From the NCBI RefSeq assembly GCF_030253575.1, contig NC_080562.1, positions 27,116,352-27,180,351 of the forward strand: a DNA stretch of 64,000 bases, read 5' to 3'. Below, piece after piece: positions 21,683 to 32,517 of the stretch (position 1 is the first letter of the stretch; every line of letters starts with the position of its first letter). This stretch comes from Rhododendron vialii (taxonomy: Eukaryota; Streptophyta; Magnoliopsida; Ericales; Ericaceae). The notes below the pieces were generated by a model. It saw only the letters and a list, made by a program, of their open reading frames with translations. It ran no database searches and had not been told where the DNA came from. A program made the position numbers and the translations under genes.

Positions 21683-24600
21683 AAATTTCATTCCCAAAAG
21701 AAGTCTCTGCCTCATCCTCCACCCATCTTGTCATTTTTCCCTCAAGAATTGACATGTTTATAGATGGTTCTAGACCTAGCCCTCCAATTAAATATTTTCA
21801 ACCCAATGGCCTTCCAGTCTTCTATTTCAAAAATCCAGAAACAGGTCATTGTTATTTTGATGCCTGTGACTGTGATGAGTGTCTAGAAGACCGTCTCCTA
21901 GAAGATGATGAAGAGAACTTTGAAGAACCATGTCCCATATGTCCTTCGTTACCTCCCACTCCTTGTAAATCTCCACCTCCTCCTCAACCTCCGTCTGATG
22001 ATGGCTCTTCGAGTCAACCAAGTGGGTGTTTTATGTTCACCTCATCTCCTTCCTGGACTGAAGCAGATTTCCCTCCTCTGGAATTTCATAGTTTTCAAGA
22101 AAGAACGACCCATCGTCATAAAATTCCAGATCCTACTACCATTCTCCCTGATGGTAGCACAAAAGCAGTGTCAGAAACAGAAGCAGCAATAAATTGGCAA
22201 TTAGCAAATTCTTTGGCTCAAAACAAAATTCTTCAGAGAATTGCTAACTCTCAGCAAAATTTGGAAAATGTTGTCCATAAGAAGTTATCATCTTTAGAAC
22301 TTCTTATCAGAGATTTGTAGCAGAAAATTCAAAATGTTCACCAAGAACTATTCCAGATGGCATATGCCAACCAAGCTTTTTCAGCAGTTTTTTACCAAAA
22401 GGATGCTGAAATGAAGCATTTAAAGAATCAGCTTCATTCACTTCAAGCTCAACAGTATTCTCAACAAAAAAGTCCATTTGACATGTTCACATCTTCCTCT
22501 CAACAAAGTTTGTTTGGGCATCCTCAAATGTCTCAGCCCTTACCTATAAACCCTACTTCAGGATTTGGTGAGTCCAATATCTTTGGAAGCTCATCAGCTT
22601 TTCTTCCTCCACCAAAAAGACCATCTCCACCAAAACTTCCTTTCCCAAAGCCCCAGATAAAGCGTGTCCGACCTCCAACAGTTCCGTCTCCACCAACTAC
22701 CTCTACCTCAATTCCTACTACTTCATCTCCTTCTAAACTAGCTGATCCAAATTCAAAGTCACCTCAGTTAATGGTTCAGTCAACTTCTAACCCTTCTAAA
22801 AATCCAATTTCCACTCTTCTAAATACCTTAGCCACTATACCAGAAACCCCATCTCTTGAACCAACCATTGAGTTTGATTCGGATACTGAATCTATTGATT
22901 CTGTGCCAATCCCTCATGTTTTCATGATGAACCCTGAAAATTCTCCAGAAGAACATGTTAATGATCCTATTATTGAAGAAGGTCCTGAGTTTGATATACC
23001 TCCAGAAATTCCAACCTTTGATTCCTTCTCACATTCTAACATCCATACCCAAGATTTCTCCATTGATAATATCCCCCCATCAAAATGGCTGGATAAACTT
23101 TATGAGATTCATGCTTGGTGCACTGCTATTATGCTTTCCCTAAACGCTACACTGAGTATTGTCATTACTAAGTGTACAGGTAAATTCCTTGGCCGTTTTC
23201 GTCAATGGTACTTAGCTCTTGGTGAATATCGACAGTTGCAGCTAAAACAATTGCCAACCCTTGATCAATTCATCTCAGTCCTGCATACTGAGTTTCTTGG
23301 AGACCACAACAACACAAAAGAGTTTGTTTGAGAAGAATATCTCAGCATGAAGTGTTGTTCATTCAAAAGAAAAGATCTCGAGATTCATTATGATCGTATG
23401 TCTCAGAGATTTTATCTTCTCAACGGCATGGATGATGTCAATCTCAAGCAAGCCTTTCTCAATTCCCTTCCTGAACCATTTGGAAATGAGACAACAAGGT
23501 TACTTCAAACAAAAGGATTGACGCTGAATGCAACATCTCTTGGTGGTATTTACCAGCACTCTTTGATTGCCTTGAAAAAATTGTGCAATCACCAGAAATT
23601 CCTCAGAACTCTTGAAGAACAGGGAAAATTTCTTGGTAAAGCGTGTGACCGGCCTGACCTATCTATAAAGTGCAAAGACAAGAAGTGCACTTGCCGTCCT
23701 TCATATCGGAAGTCCAAACACTTTCAAAAATAGAAGTTCCAATCTCCTGGCAAGTTTTCAAAGTTTCCAAAATCTAGCAAGTTCTCACGCTGGAAAAAAT
23801 AGAAATTTTTCAAGAAGAAAAAGTTCAAAGGGCAGCGAAAGTCTGATCGCTGCTACATATGCAGAAAGAAAGGGCACTATTCAAAACAGTGTCCAAATAA
23901 AGCCGCAAGGGACAAGATGGTGAGCTCTCTGGCTCTCATTGATGATAATCTTGAAGATGCCGATGTTGAATCACTATTTTCCATTGATGATGAAGCAACA
24001 GATGAAGCAGTCCTAGCATTCACCTTTTCTGATTCAGATGATTCATCAGAATCAGATGATTTTTCTGATAATCCTGACTCATTCCCCTATGAAATCCAAA
24101 CATTTGAATTCTCAAATATCATGGTGGCTCAACCCTTAGCCAAGGTCAAAATCTTGCTTGGAAAATATGAGAAACCCATGCCAATTATCGCTTTCTTTGA
24201 TACTGGTGCAGCAGCCTCCATTCTCAACCCAGCAATCCTTCCCAGGTCCTATTGGCAATCATGTTTTACACCCTTTACAGCAGCTAATGGAGAAACTTTT
24301 GTTATCACTCTGATCAGTAAGCCTATTACTATCCAACTTTTCCCATGATACACCATAAAACACCAAGTCTATGGTTCTGATCTTCCAGAAAAAGATTTAT
24401 TATTAGGGTTTGATATTCTCCAAAATCTCAGCAAAGTCTTTTGGCTCAAAAAAGGCTTGAAATACAAAAATTACCTGTTACCCTGGACCACCCAACCAAA
24501 TCTCTTTACCATAGAAAATTTCTCCTCCATCAAAGAAGCCATAATCCAAACCTCTTGTGCTGAATCCCATTCTCAGTTCCTCACCAAATGCTCCAACCCA

Positions 24601-26052
24601 CTCTGGAAAAACCCAGATTTCTTTATTTCTCTTCCCTTTAAGAAAAATGAAGACATCAATCCTACCAAAGCTACCCATCATGGAATGAACCCAAAACACT
24701 ACCAGCTTGCTCTCCAAGAACTCCAGCAACTCCAGTCAGAAGGTTTGATTGAACCCACAACCTCTCAGTGGGCATGTGAGGCATTTTATGTGAACAAAAG
24801 AACAGAGCAGATAAGAGGAAAACTTCGCTTGGTTATCAATTACCAGCCTCTTAATCATTTTCTGCAAGATAATAAATTTCCTCTTCCTCGGAGAAGTGTT
24901 CTTTTTGCAAACTTGCCTAAAGCTCAAATTTTCTCTAAGTTTGACTTGAAAGCAGGTTTTTGGCAGCTGGGCATCCATTCAAATGATCGCCCCAAAATAG
25001 GTTTTTGCATTCCAGATCACCACTTCCAGTGGTCAGTCATGCCTTTTGGATTAAAAACAGCCCCATCTTTATTTCAAAAGGCCATGATTCGGGTATTTGC
25101 TCCGATATTATCCTCAGCACTTGTCTATATTGATGATATCCTACTCTTTTCTCCAGATATTGAGTCTCATGCTGTCTTACTACAAATTTTCAATTCCCTA
25201 GTCCAAACCCATGGTATCATGCTTTTAGAGAAAACGATGCTCATTACTCAACCAAAAATTGATTTTTTAGGGATGCATATCTCTAAAGGTCAATATTCCC
25301 TCCAGCCTCATATAGCCTCTCAACTTGACCATTTTCCAGACGAAAATCTCACAGTCAAACAAGTTCAACAGTTCCTTGGAATTGTTAACTATATGGCTGA
25401 TTTCATTCCCAACCTTGCCCAATACCGAACTCCTCTCTCAGCTCTACTAAAGAAAACCCCTCCTCCTTAGTCAGCCATTTGTACCAAAGCTATAAAAGAC
25501 CTCAAAGCCATAGCCAAAACTCTTCCTCCATTAACCATACCTTCAGATGGGAAGAGAGTCCTTCAGACATATGCCTCTGATCTATATTGGGGAGCAGTTC
25601 TTTTGGAAGAAAACACAGATCAAAAGCGCAGAATTTGTTGATATATGAGTGGTGCATTCTCTCCAGCAGAACTTCATTACCACTCTACCTACAAAGAAAT
25701 TCTGGCAATCAAAAGGAGTATTGAGAAGTTTGAATTTCATCTAATCGGTCATCATTTTCTAATAGAGACTGATATGATGAGCTTTCCCAGCATGCTCAAG
25801 TTCAAACAGAAGCACTTTCCAAAGGCGCAGTTACTCAGATGGGCAAATTGGTTTTCCAATTGGAGTTTTAATGCTGTTCACATAAAAGGAAAAACAAATG
25901 TCCTCCCAGATTTTCTGTCAAGGCTCAAAAAAGAAATCAACCAATTTTCAAAAACAAAACCACATCCCTTTGTTCTTGGCTGTTTTCCAATGATTTCCTG
26001 TTTCACCCAGTTAATCTTCCTGTCCACCTTCAATGTCAAATTTTGGAGTTAA
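21679..26052 (+). pseudogene. caulimovirid polyprotein: coat region, protease, RT, RNase H; multiple stops
   Basis: One continuous frame interrupted by stops at 22,318, 23,329, 23,731, 23,800, 24,346, 25,468 and 25,639. The first third has acidic, Pro-rich and coiled regions. The coat-like region ends in a CX2CX4HX4C zinc knuckle near 23,850-23,895. An aspartic protease motif (DTGA) lies near 24,200. RT follows, with YIDD near 25,125 and the FSKFDLKAGFWQL block upstream of it. RNase H ends in a LPDFLSRL block near 25,915. This order is the standard caulimovirid one. No integrase-like HHCC or DDE region is seen between RNase H and 26,052. With so many stops it cannot yield the full product. 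Confidence 0.85.
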
Positions 26053-26783
26053 CCCTTCTTTCCAGATGTGTCCAAATGTGTCAAAACCTTCAATATCTCT
26101 GTATTTTCAAGTATGGTCTTGATGAAGGTCCCATAAAAGGTTTAACTTTCCATCCTGTCTATCCCTTTCTCACCCAGTTTGAAGTGTCTTACCACAATGT
26201 CTTTTATTTCAAAAAAGAAGCCTATCTCCTCTTATGGTATTTAGTCGATGTGTATACTATAAGTGTCTGTTTTAATAGATCAGCAGTATTGGTGTATTTA
26301 GCATATGCGGTGTTCAATCAGGTCCATCCTCCAGAAGATTTCTTTTTGAAATTTCTCTTGCTCTTCGGAAGCATTTCTTACTGGCAAGAGAAGATCAGAC
26401 AAATCCCCAACAGTGCAGGCGGAGATCTCCAATTTTCTTTTTGGACAAGTCGCAATAACAGATGTCTTCCCAATCCAGATGGTTCTATCACTTGGCAGAA
26501 GGAGTATCACATTATATTTCTCTCTGCATATCAAGAGTCTCAGAGCATCCAGAATGACAGTGGAAATTATCTTGTCATGACTCAAACACTGTGTTCACTC
26601 AATGGATTGACACCTGCGGAAGTTCCTTCATCTCTCCTCCATTATGAATCTGCAAACTGGAAATTCAATGATACTTATCCGGAAGAATGACGCCAAAATA
26701 TCTGCTATCTTTTGGAACAATATTACTTGACTGACAGAACTGAAGACTATTCTGGAGAAAGTGGTTCAGATGATTCAGAGTAA
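26043..26783 (+). pseudogene. downstream provirus ORF of unknown function
   Basis: Open from about 26,043 to a TGA at 26,688-26,690. The same frame then continues for 30 more codons to TAA at 26,781-26,783 with an acidic Ser/Asp/Glu tail. The start is uncertain because there is no ATG at the frame's beginning. Florendoviruses carry a second ORF of unknown function after the polyprotein, and this is positioned like it, but I see no diagnostic motif. Confidence 0.5.
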
Positions 26784-26877
26784 CAACCATGTGCTCATGA
26801 TAGCTGTCTCTTTTGTGTGTAATGTAATATAAAGTTGTGAAGAGAAATAAAGTAAAGGTAGTGTTGTCCGCTTTTCT

Positions 26878-26886
26878 GGAGAGGGT
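26878..26886 (+). other. polypurine tract-like sequence
   Basis: GGAGAGGGT sits immediately before the right terminal repeat. In LTR elements this is where plus-strand DNA synthesis is primed. Confidence 0.55.
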
Positions 26887-27195
26887 GAATAATTGGGGTA
26901 TACTGTTTATTAGGTAAAGTTGTATGTACTTTAGTTTGAATAAGTAGGTAAGTTTGCGGCAATAAATGGCATGTACCTATGTATAGGTACTGTAGCAAAA
27001 CAGTAATGCCCAATTATGTATAGGTACTGTTTGATGATGTAATCAGCCTCCTTACTTCGCCTATAAAAGGAGGACTTACCCCAGTGTAAAGGCCAATCGA
27101 GAGTTCAGTGTTTTCCTAATATATCCTGTGTCTTGTATTCACTATTTTTTATCCTAACCTACTTTGTGTTTGTACCCACTTCGTGTCTGCAAATT
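26887..27195 (+). repeat. provirus right terminal repeat (LTR-like)
   Basis: Direct repeat of 20,109-20,420 in the same orientation, including the TATA box and primer-proximal end. It ends AAATT before host LINE sequence resumes at 27,196. Confidence 0.9.
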
Positions 27196-27510
27196 GAGAA
27201 CTTACAGCAATGCCTCGGCAAATATCATGAGAAGCAAATTCTGATAAACCATCCGAAAAGGCTTGAGCTACCAAAATGAACAAATACGGTGACAGTGGAT
27301 CCCCTTGACGAATTCCACAGGCTGGAACAAAAGAACGACTTTCCTTCCATTAACCATTACTGAGAAGGACACTGTAGAAATGCACTGATGAATCCAGCCC
27401 ACTCACTGCTGACTAAACCCCATAACTCGCAAAATCCCATCAGAAAACCCCAATCCACTCTATCATAAGCCTTGTTCATATCAAGTTTAAGTGCATGAAA
27501 CGCTCACTTA
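27196..27510 (-). pseudogene. LINE-B reverse transcriptase, N-terminal half
   Basis: The minus strand encodes HALKLDMNKAYDRVDW near 27,450-27,500. Then, in other frames, it encodes [20 protein letters not shown] near 27,260-27,320, both hallmark LINE RT blocks. It ends with RGIAVS at the provirus junction. Together with 19,525-20,108 it makes an RT domain interrupted only by the provirus. The element is truncated at the hairpin starting at 27,511. Confidence 0.85.
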
Positions 27511-27661
27511 CCAAGGACATGTACTTTCTATATCAAAGATGAAAGGATAGTCCCACGTGCTTTCCAATGTATTTTTATTCTAGATCTATTTTCGATAAAA
27601 ATACATTGGAAAGCAAGTGGGACTATCCTTTCATCTTTGATAAGAAAGTACACGTCCTTGG
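27511..27661. repeat. near-perfect long hairpin (67-bp arms)
   Basis: The left arm at 27,511-27,578 (starting CCAAGGACAT) and the right arm at 27,595-27,661 (ending GTCCTTGG) pair with only about three mismatches and one indel around a 16-nt loop. It abuts the LINE-B truncation point and lies 300 bp beyond the 3' end of receptor-kinase copy 1. It could be a foldback MITE, a small-RNA hairpin, or an inverted duplication made during LINE insertion. No flanking duplication is obvious. Confidence 0.85.
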
Positions 27662-27973
27662 TGGTCTCTTCTACAAGAAACTTAAGGTGCCTTTTCTCAT
27701 TCTCTTCATTTTGTTTGCTACATTTTAAAGCAGGCAGTAAGAACACCGAATGTATCATGGGTTTACAAATATATGAATCATGTAACGGCCAAGTCCAAGT
27801 ATTGTTTGAAATTGTTCACCAAAAAAATAGGAAACAACTGAGCATAAAAACAAGTGGATAACATGTTCGTAACAAGAAATTACAACTTAGAAGAAACTTC
27901 TGATAGGACCAATTACTTTGCCAACTTCCTTTACACTCGAATGAAATTTTAACAATTTTCTAGAAACTTGCCT

Positions 27974-30444
27974 TCACCTTGGTCCTGATAGAACTGATGC
28001 TAGTAACGGAGTGCCATCATCAACAGCATCCATGTCTTCACCAGTAGTTGCCATTGTTCTTCTTGCTGGAGCATTTATGAAGTTATAGTCCAAATTGTCT
28101 TGGACACTAACCAAGCCCTCCAAGACCTGAACCACCACTGTCATTGAAGGTCGCCTCCGGTAATCACTTTGTAGACACCACACAGCAAGCTTCATCATCT
28201 CCACCACTTCTGCTCCATGTAATTGCATATCAGCATTGTATTTATCGACCATATCCAAAAGTTGCCCCTCTTCTCCTTTCCTTTCGAATAAACCTAATAA
28301 ATGCATCTCTTCCTCAGGCTGAGACATATCCAAATTTCTCCGTCCGCTCAAGATCTCTAAGACCACGACCCCAAAGCTATAGACATCTACTTTCTCTGTG
28401 ATAAATGAGCTCAACCATTCAGGAGCCATGTAGCCTGGGGTTTCCCCCAATGTCGCTACAACTCGGCTTTGGTCTTTGTCAATTAGTTTTGCCAATCCAA
28501 AATCGGAAACTTTTGTGACAAAGTTGTCGTCCAGGAGGATGTTTTGGGGTTTGATATCCAAGTGGTATATTTTCTGTCGACATTCATCATGGAGATAAGC
28601 TAGTCCCTTGGCTATATCAGCGATGATTTTCTTTTTGGATTCCCACCCAAGAGTGAACTCTTGATGTCTTTTGAATATCCATCTATCCAAGGACCCGTTG
28701 GACATGTACTCGTAGACTAGAAGCCTATTAGAGTTTTCAGTACAAAATCCGATCAATCTTACCAAATTGACATGGTGGATGCTGCCTATTGTTTGAACTT
28801 CAGCCAAGAATGACTTCTTGATCTGACTTACACCATTGAGACGCTTCACTGCTACATTGGTGCCATCAGTTAAAGTCCCTTGAAAGACTGAGCCGAATCC
28901 TCCTTCTCCAAGCTTTTTGTTGAAATCATCGGTCGCAGTTTTCAAATCATAGTATGAGAATCGTGTAGGCATCCCGGGTACTTTTACGATAGAAAACTCA
29001 TCATCAAGTTCCTCTGGTTCTCTTTTCATTTTGAAAACGAAAATGTAAGATCCAACCAAAAGACATACACCAAACAAAGCCCCAAGACTAGATCCCAGGA
29101 TGATTGTGCCACTCCTTGATTTCTTTTGAGGAAAATCTATTGGCGGCAATGACTGTTTGGTTGGAGAATTCTGTATTTTAAGAAATACAGAGCTGCTGTT
29201 GGATCTTCGCTCATTGTTTATAAGAGAAAAAACTTCAAACAGTAACAAGCAACCTCTCCATGGGGCATAATAGAATAAAGCGGCTTTGCACGAACAATTT
29301 CTCAAACAAGCGCTCTTGCAATCCTCCAATCCTGTTTTCTCATCCAACTGATTATCGTTGTACCTTAAGTTAAAGTAACCAATATTCTTAAGCTCCAAAA
29401 GACTATGATACTGAGAATAATTGCAAGAAATGGGTGTAACAAGGGAGCATCCGAGGTTGGGTTGCTTATAACTTATTTGCTTGAATTTCCCTGTTACATT
29501 GCTGGATCTCTCAAAACAACTGCACTGCCCGTTGGAAGAACATATGCCATATCTGCCACAGGCCATTGGATGCCCGCAGTGACCGATACTTGACGTGAGC
29601 AAATCCGCCACGGACCTGATCAATTCGAATCTTCCCCATTCGTAAACCTTCAAATGCCCGTCGGGTTCCAGCCTCATGAACTGAGCTGTTGACCCAAGAG
29701 GGACATTTTGACCATTGAAGCTTCCGTTCTCAAAAACAACATACGCTTCCCTCAAACTAGTGAAATTTTCATATCCTGCTAAAAGGGATTTATAATAGAC
29801 CAACGGTGGATTAACTTCCAAGTAGCCGACCAAAAAACCATCAATAGAAAGAGAAAACAAGCCTCGGCTGAAGTCTGAGGCTGATGTGCTGGCTATCAGC
29901 TTTTGCCCGGTCACCAACTTTTGCCCGAGAAGTAAGCAGTTGGTGGGGTGATCAAAAGACTGCCAAACCGTCGCCTTGTTTCGATCAAAAAGCACAAGGT
30001 TTCCGACTTCAGTGAATCTTAAGCCTGTGACGGATTTTCCTCCCGTGTTGGTAGACCATACCATATCTCCATCAGCGGACGATCCCTGTTAGCAGACCAG
30101 ACTAGCTGGGGGCCGCTTATAGAGGTCGATGTTCGGGAATCGTACATACTTGCAAACATGACGATACCAAAGAAACATGAAGTTCCATTGGAAAAGCAAT
30201 AGAAGCCGGAAATGAAGTGTGAGGTATTGGATAGGGAAAGGACCGGAGAAAGGACCGGATATTTTTTATTTTCTAACTCCTCAAATGAGAAGGTGTTAAT
30301 TGTTGGGTTGTTGATCCATGTAGTGGATAAATTGGCAACTTGTTGGTACTTGAGTGATTGGGCGTTGTTCAACTGTGCAGAATAGATGAAGACGGTGATA
30401 CTAATAGCAAATGACATGATCAAAGGCAGACTTGGTTTAGCCAT
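27974..30444 (-). pseudogene. G-type lectin S-receptor-like kinase, copy 1 (frameshifted ectodomain)
   Basis: Intronless membrane receptor kinase resembling the SD2-5 group. The N-terminal part (MAKPSLPL, from 30,444) has a signal peptide and the start of the B-lectin domain, ending RDRPL. The remainder (30,064 to the stop at 27,974) has the rest of the lectin domain, an EGF-like Cys cluster (CGRYGICSSNGQCSC), a PAN-like Cys-rich region, a transmembrane helix near its residues 320-345 and a kinase at about 380-655. The kinase has GEGGFGSVFQG, HLDIKPQN (a non-RD catalytic loop, no Arg before Asp) and SDFGLAK. Compared with copy 2, about 58 bp are missing near 30,074, shifting the frame and removing a lectin strand. 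The 3' flank (27,750-27,930) is also shared with copy 2. Confidence 0.85.
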
Positions 30445-31365
30445 TACTAGCTAGTAGATCTCGATCGTTTCTGATCAGTGGGTTATGGAAACTGGGAAGA
30501 AAAGGAGAAAGACTACGGAGGAAATCGGCCCATGTAAGAACCAATGTGTGAAAGGGAAAGGCATGCTAGAAGTCAAGGCTTGGGATTGGCAGCCTTTGTA
30601 GACCTCCTGAAGCCCACACCAAGGATTTGGAATAAGAGAGAGATAGATGGGGGCTTAAAAGGTGGAAATGAGAGAGAGACGGAGAGAGAGAGAGAGATTT
30701 GAGAATAAGGAAATTGAACGTAGGTCAAGACTCACGATCGAAAAATTGAGCAGTGAGTACTGTACCGGAAAACGTTTTACGCCTAAACAAACAAAGCCTG
30801 AATCCCAACTTGTTTTCCGTTGAGCTTGCAATGTACATGTGCTTCTGTGTAGGTGATAGGTAATTTTGGTCCATTCCTGAATTATGAGATGAAATATTTT
30901 GGTCTTGAAATACTCCCTCCGTTCTTTTTTAAGTGTTCAGTTTTGTAACTCCAACTTATTAAGGAGATATCATTTTTACACCTTTACATCAACAAAACCT
31001 TTGCTTATTTCATACTTACCTTCTATGAAGATATTATCAATACACCTTTACTCACTAACTTTTTAAAATGGAATATACTTTTACGAGTAAAATGGAAAAT
31101 GCACCAACTTTACCTACTAACTTTACAAAATGGATACAAATGAAATAAAAAAGAAGAAAGAAAAAAGAGAGAGAGAGAAAGACTATATGAGGGTGTGGAA
31201 ATTGATTGTTGTTTGGGGTCACCTTCACTCAATGTGAGGAAGGGTCAAAAAAAAGCCGAGTCCGTTGACCGGTGATGTTACCAAGTCCTCGTTTGCAAAG
31301 TCTTCTTTTTCTCTAGATGAACAAATAAATGAGTTCTTTTGATAACAAGGTATCTGAGCAGCCTA
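30445..31365. other. upstream region of receptor-kinase copy 1
   Basis: Contains the presumed 5' UTR and promoter of copy 1. Sequence near 31,205-31,280 (GGTCAC, then GTCCGTTGACCGG) recurs near 55,655-55,715 and 63,205-63,250, so it belongs to the duplicated unit. A GA microsatellite lies near 30,668-30,700. A Stowaway-like terminus is listed separately. No other gene is seen. Confidence 0.5.
30910..31140. mobile_element. possible Stowaway-type MITE, one terminus
   Basis: TACTCCCTCCGTTC at 30,912 matches the Stowaway/Tc1-mariner terminal consensus CTCCCTCCGT preceded by TA. No matching right terminus was found, so the element is either truncated or the match is incidental. The right limit is a guess. 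Confidence 0.35.
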
Positions 31366-32149
31366 CGCACCCCCTTGACTAATCTTGAAAGACTAATCTC
31401 ATTGTATGGTAGTGAAGGTCCCATTTAAAAGATCGAAGAGTAAAGTTCTGTATGAACTAACTCAAAAGAAGTTGATTGCACGCGGTAGAAGTTTCGAATC
31501 TAAATCCTTCTAAGGGAGCCAACTTCTAATTAGTATCATGCATTGACTATCAATGCCCTGGGGCATGATTTGAGCATGAACCTGAACCACACAAATGTGT
31601 GAGGTCCAATCCCAAGTGTGTAAGACTCATTCAAAAGTGTGGTCTAGATTCGTTCTCAAGCATGTCCCAAGGGCATGGAATAACTCCTCCTTGGGGTTAA
31701 CCAAATACTATAAATGAGTTTATTCTTAATATTACTAGGGTTCTCCGCTCCGTGCACGCACGGAATCTCGTGCTCGTTGTAATTTGAATAAAAATATCAA
31801 TAATTTGAATAATACTAATGAATATAGTTAGAATGATTTAATTGAATGGAAAAATTGTCATTTGGATAATAAAGAGTATGAAATTATAATTTCAATGCTT
31901 TGTTGGGTAGTTGCGTAATACTACATTGCACCATGTTTAATTTTTTTGTTATTTACTAAGCAAGGAAATATTTTAGTAATCAAGGAATGAACAGATTGGC
32001 TCATGTATTTGTTACGGTGATATATTTGTGGAAGAATGCATGCTGGTGACTTTGTAGAATGGAGTGTTGGTTTTCCTACAACGTTTAATTTGTTGGAACA
32101 AGGTAACAAGGATATATATAAAGGAAAATTAAAGAGTGTTGGAACAAGG
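31366..32149. repeat. duplicated flank, copy A
   Basis: 31,366-31,570 and 31,955-32,149 match 37,471-37,830 and 38,240-38,286 (copy B) closely. Copy A has about 385 extra bases (31,571-31,955) that copy B lacks. Copy B has a foldback element that copy A lacks. Both copies lead directly into an LTR of the same copia family after CAAGG. Confidence 0.8.
31735..31763 (-). mobile_element. possible Helitron 3' terminus
   Basis: On the minus strand a hairpin, CCGTGCGTGCACGG (31,750-31,763), is followed about 11 nt later by CTAG and T. This is the Helitron 3' pattern. It lies inside the 385-bp segment present in flank copy A and absent from copy B, in keeping with an insertion. The 5' end was not located. 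Confidence 0.4.
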
Positions 32150-32510
32150 TGTTGGCATTTTCCCTAGTCAAACTTTGATTTTCGGTGGAGAGAATAACAA
32201 GGAAAATGGGAGATTTGGGGCTGCCCAATATACAGCAGCAGCAGCTGAAACAACAAAAGAAGAAAACAGAGCAAGAGGGAGGTTGCTCTCTGGATCTCTT
32301 TTCCGAAAAGTGGCAGCTCTATATTGCTTTTCTCATTCAACTTCACTTTATATACTAGGTTCATTACATAACATAGACTTGAGCTTTACCTAGCAATTGG
32401 GCCCATAACAAAACAAAGAAAACTAGCCCATCACAAATATAAATATAGCCCAAACACAAACATAACATTTGGTCCAATTACAAAAAGATAATAAAGCATT
32501 AATTTTAACA
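32150..32510 (-). repeat. copia 3' LTR (complete, 361 bp)
   Basis: On the plus strand it begins TGTTGGCATT and ends TTTTAACA, so TG...CA on either strand. It is the full-length reference for the truncated LTR at 37,060 and the split solo LTR at 38,287-48,264. A polypurine tract (TTAAGGGGGAG on the minus strand) adjoins at 32,511-32,521. Confidence 0.9.
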
Positions 32511-32517
32511 CTCCCCC

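Larger units (their letters stand above)
20109..27195 (+). mobile_element. endogenous caulimovirid (plant pararetrovirus) with LTR-like ends, defective
   Basis: A 7,087-bp insertion inside LINE-B. Order: 312-bp terminal repeat, tRNA-Met primer site, movement protein, a polyprotein (coat-like region with zinc knuckle, protease, RT, RNase H), a downstream ORF, a purine tract, then a 309-bp terminal repeat. The 30K-type movement protein and caulimovirid-style RT place it in Caulimoviridae. A single large polyprotein followed by a second ORF recalls florendoviruses, but I cannot assign a genus. No integrase is visible. At least seven in-frame stops make it defective. Joining the LINE sequence across it restores the RT frame, with GAAC present on both sides (20,105-20,108 and 27,198-27,201). 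Confidence 0.85.

Noticed and set aside
20109-27195. Ordinary Ty3/gypsy or copia retrotransposon
   Set aside because: There is a 30K-type movement protein upstream of the polyprotein and no HHCC/DDE integrase; the RT blocks are of caulimovirid style.
27528-27758. Minus-strand 76-codon ORF
   Set aside because: It runs through the hairpin and adjacent A/T-rich sequence with no recognisable protein.
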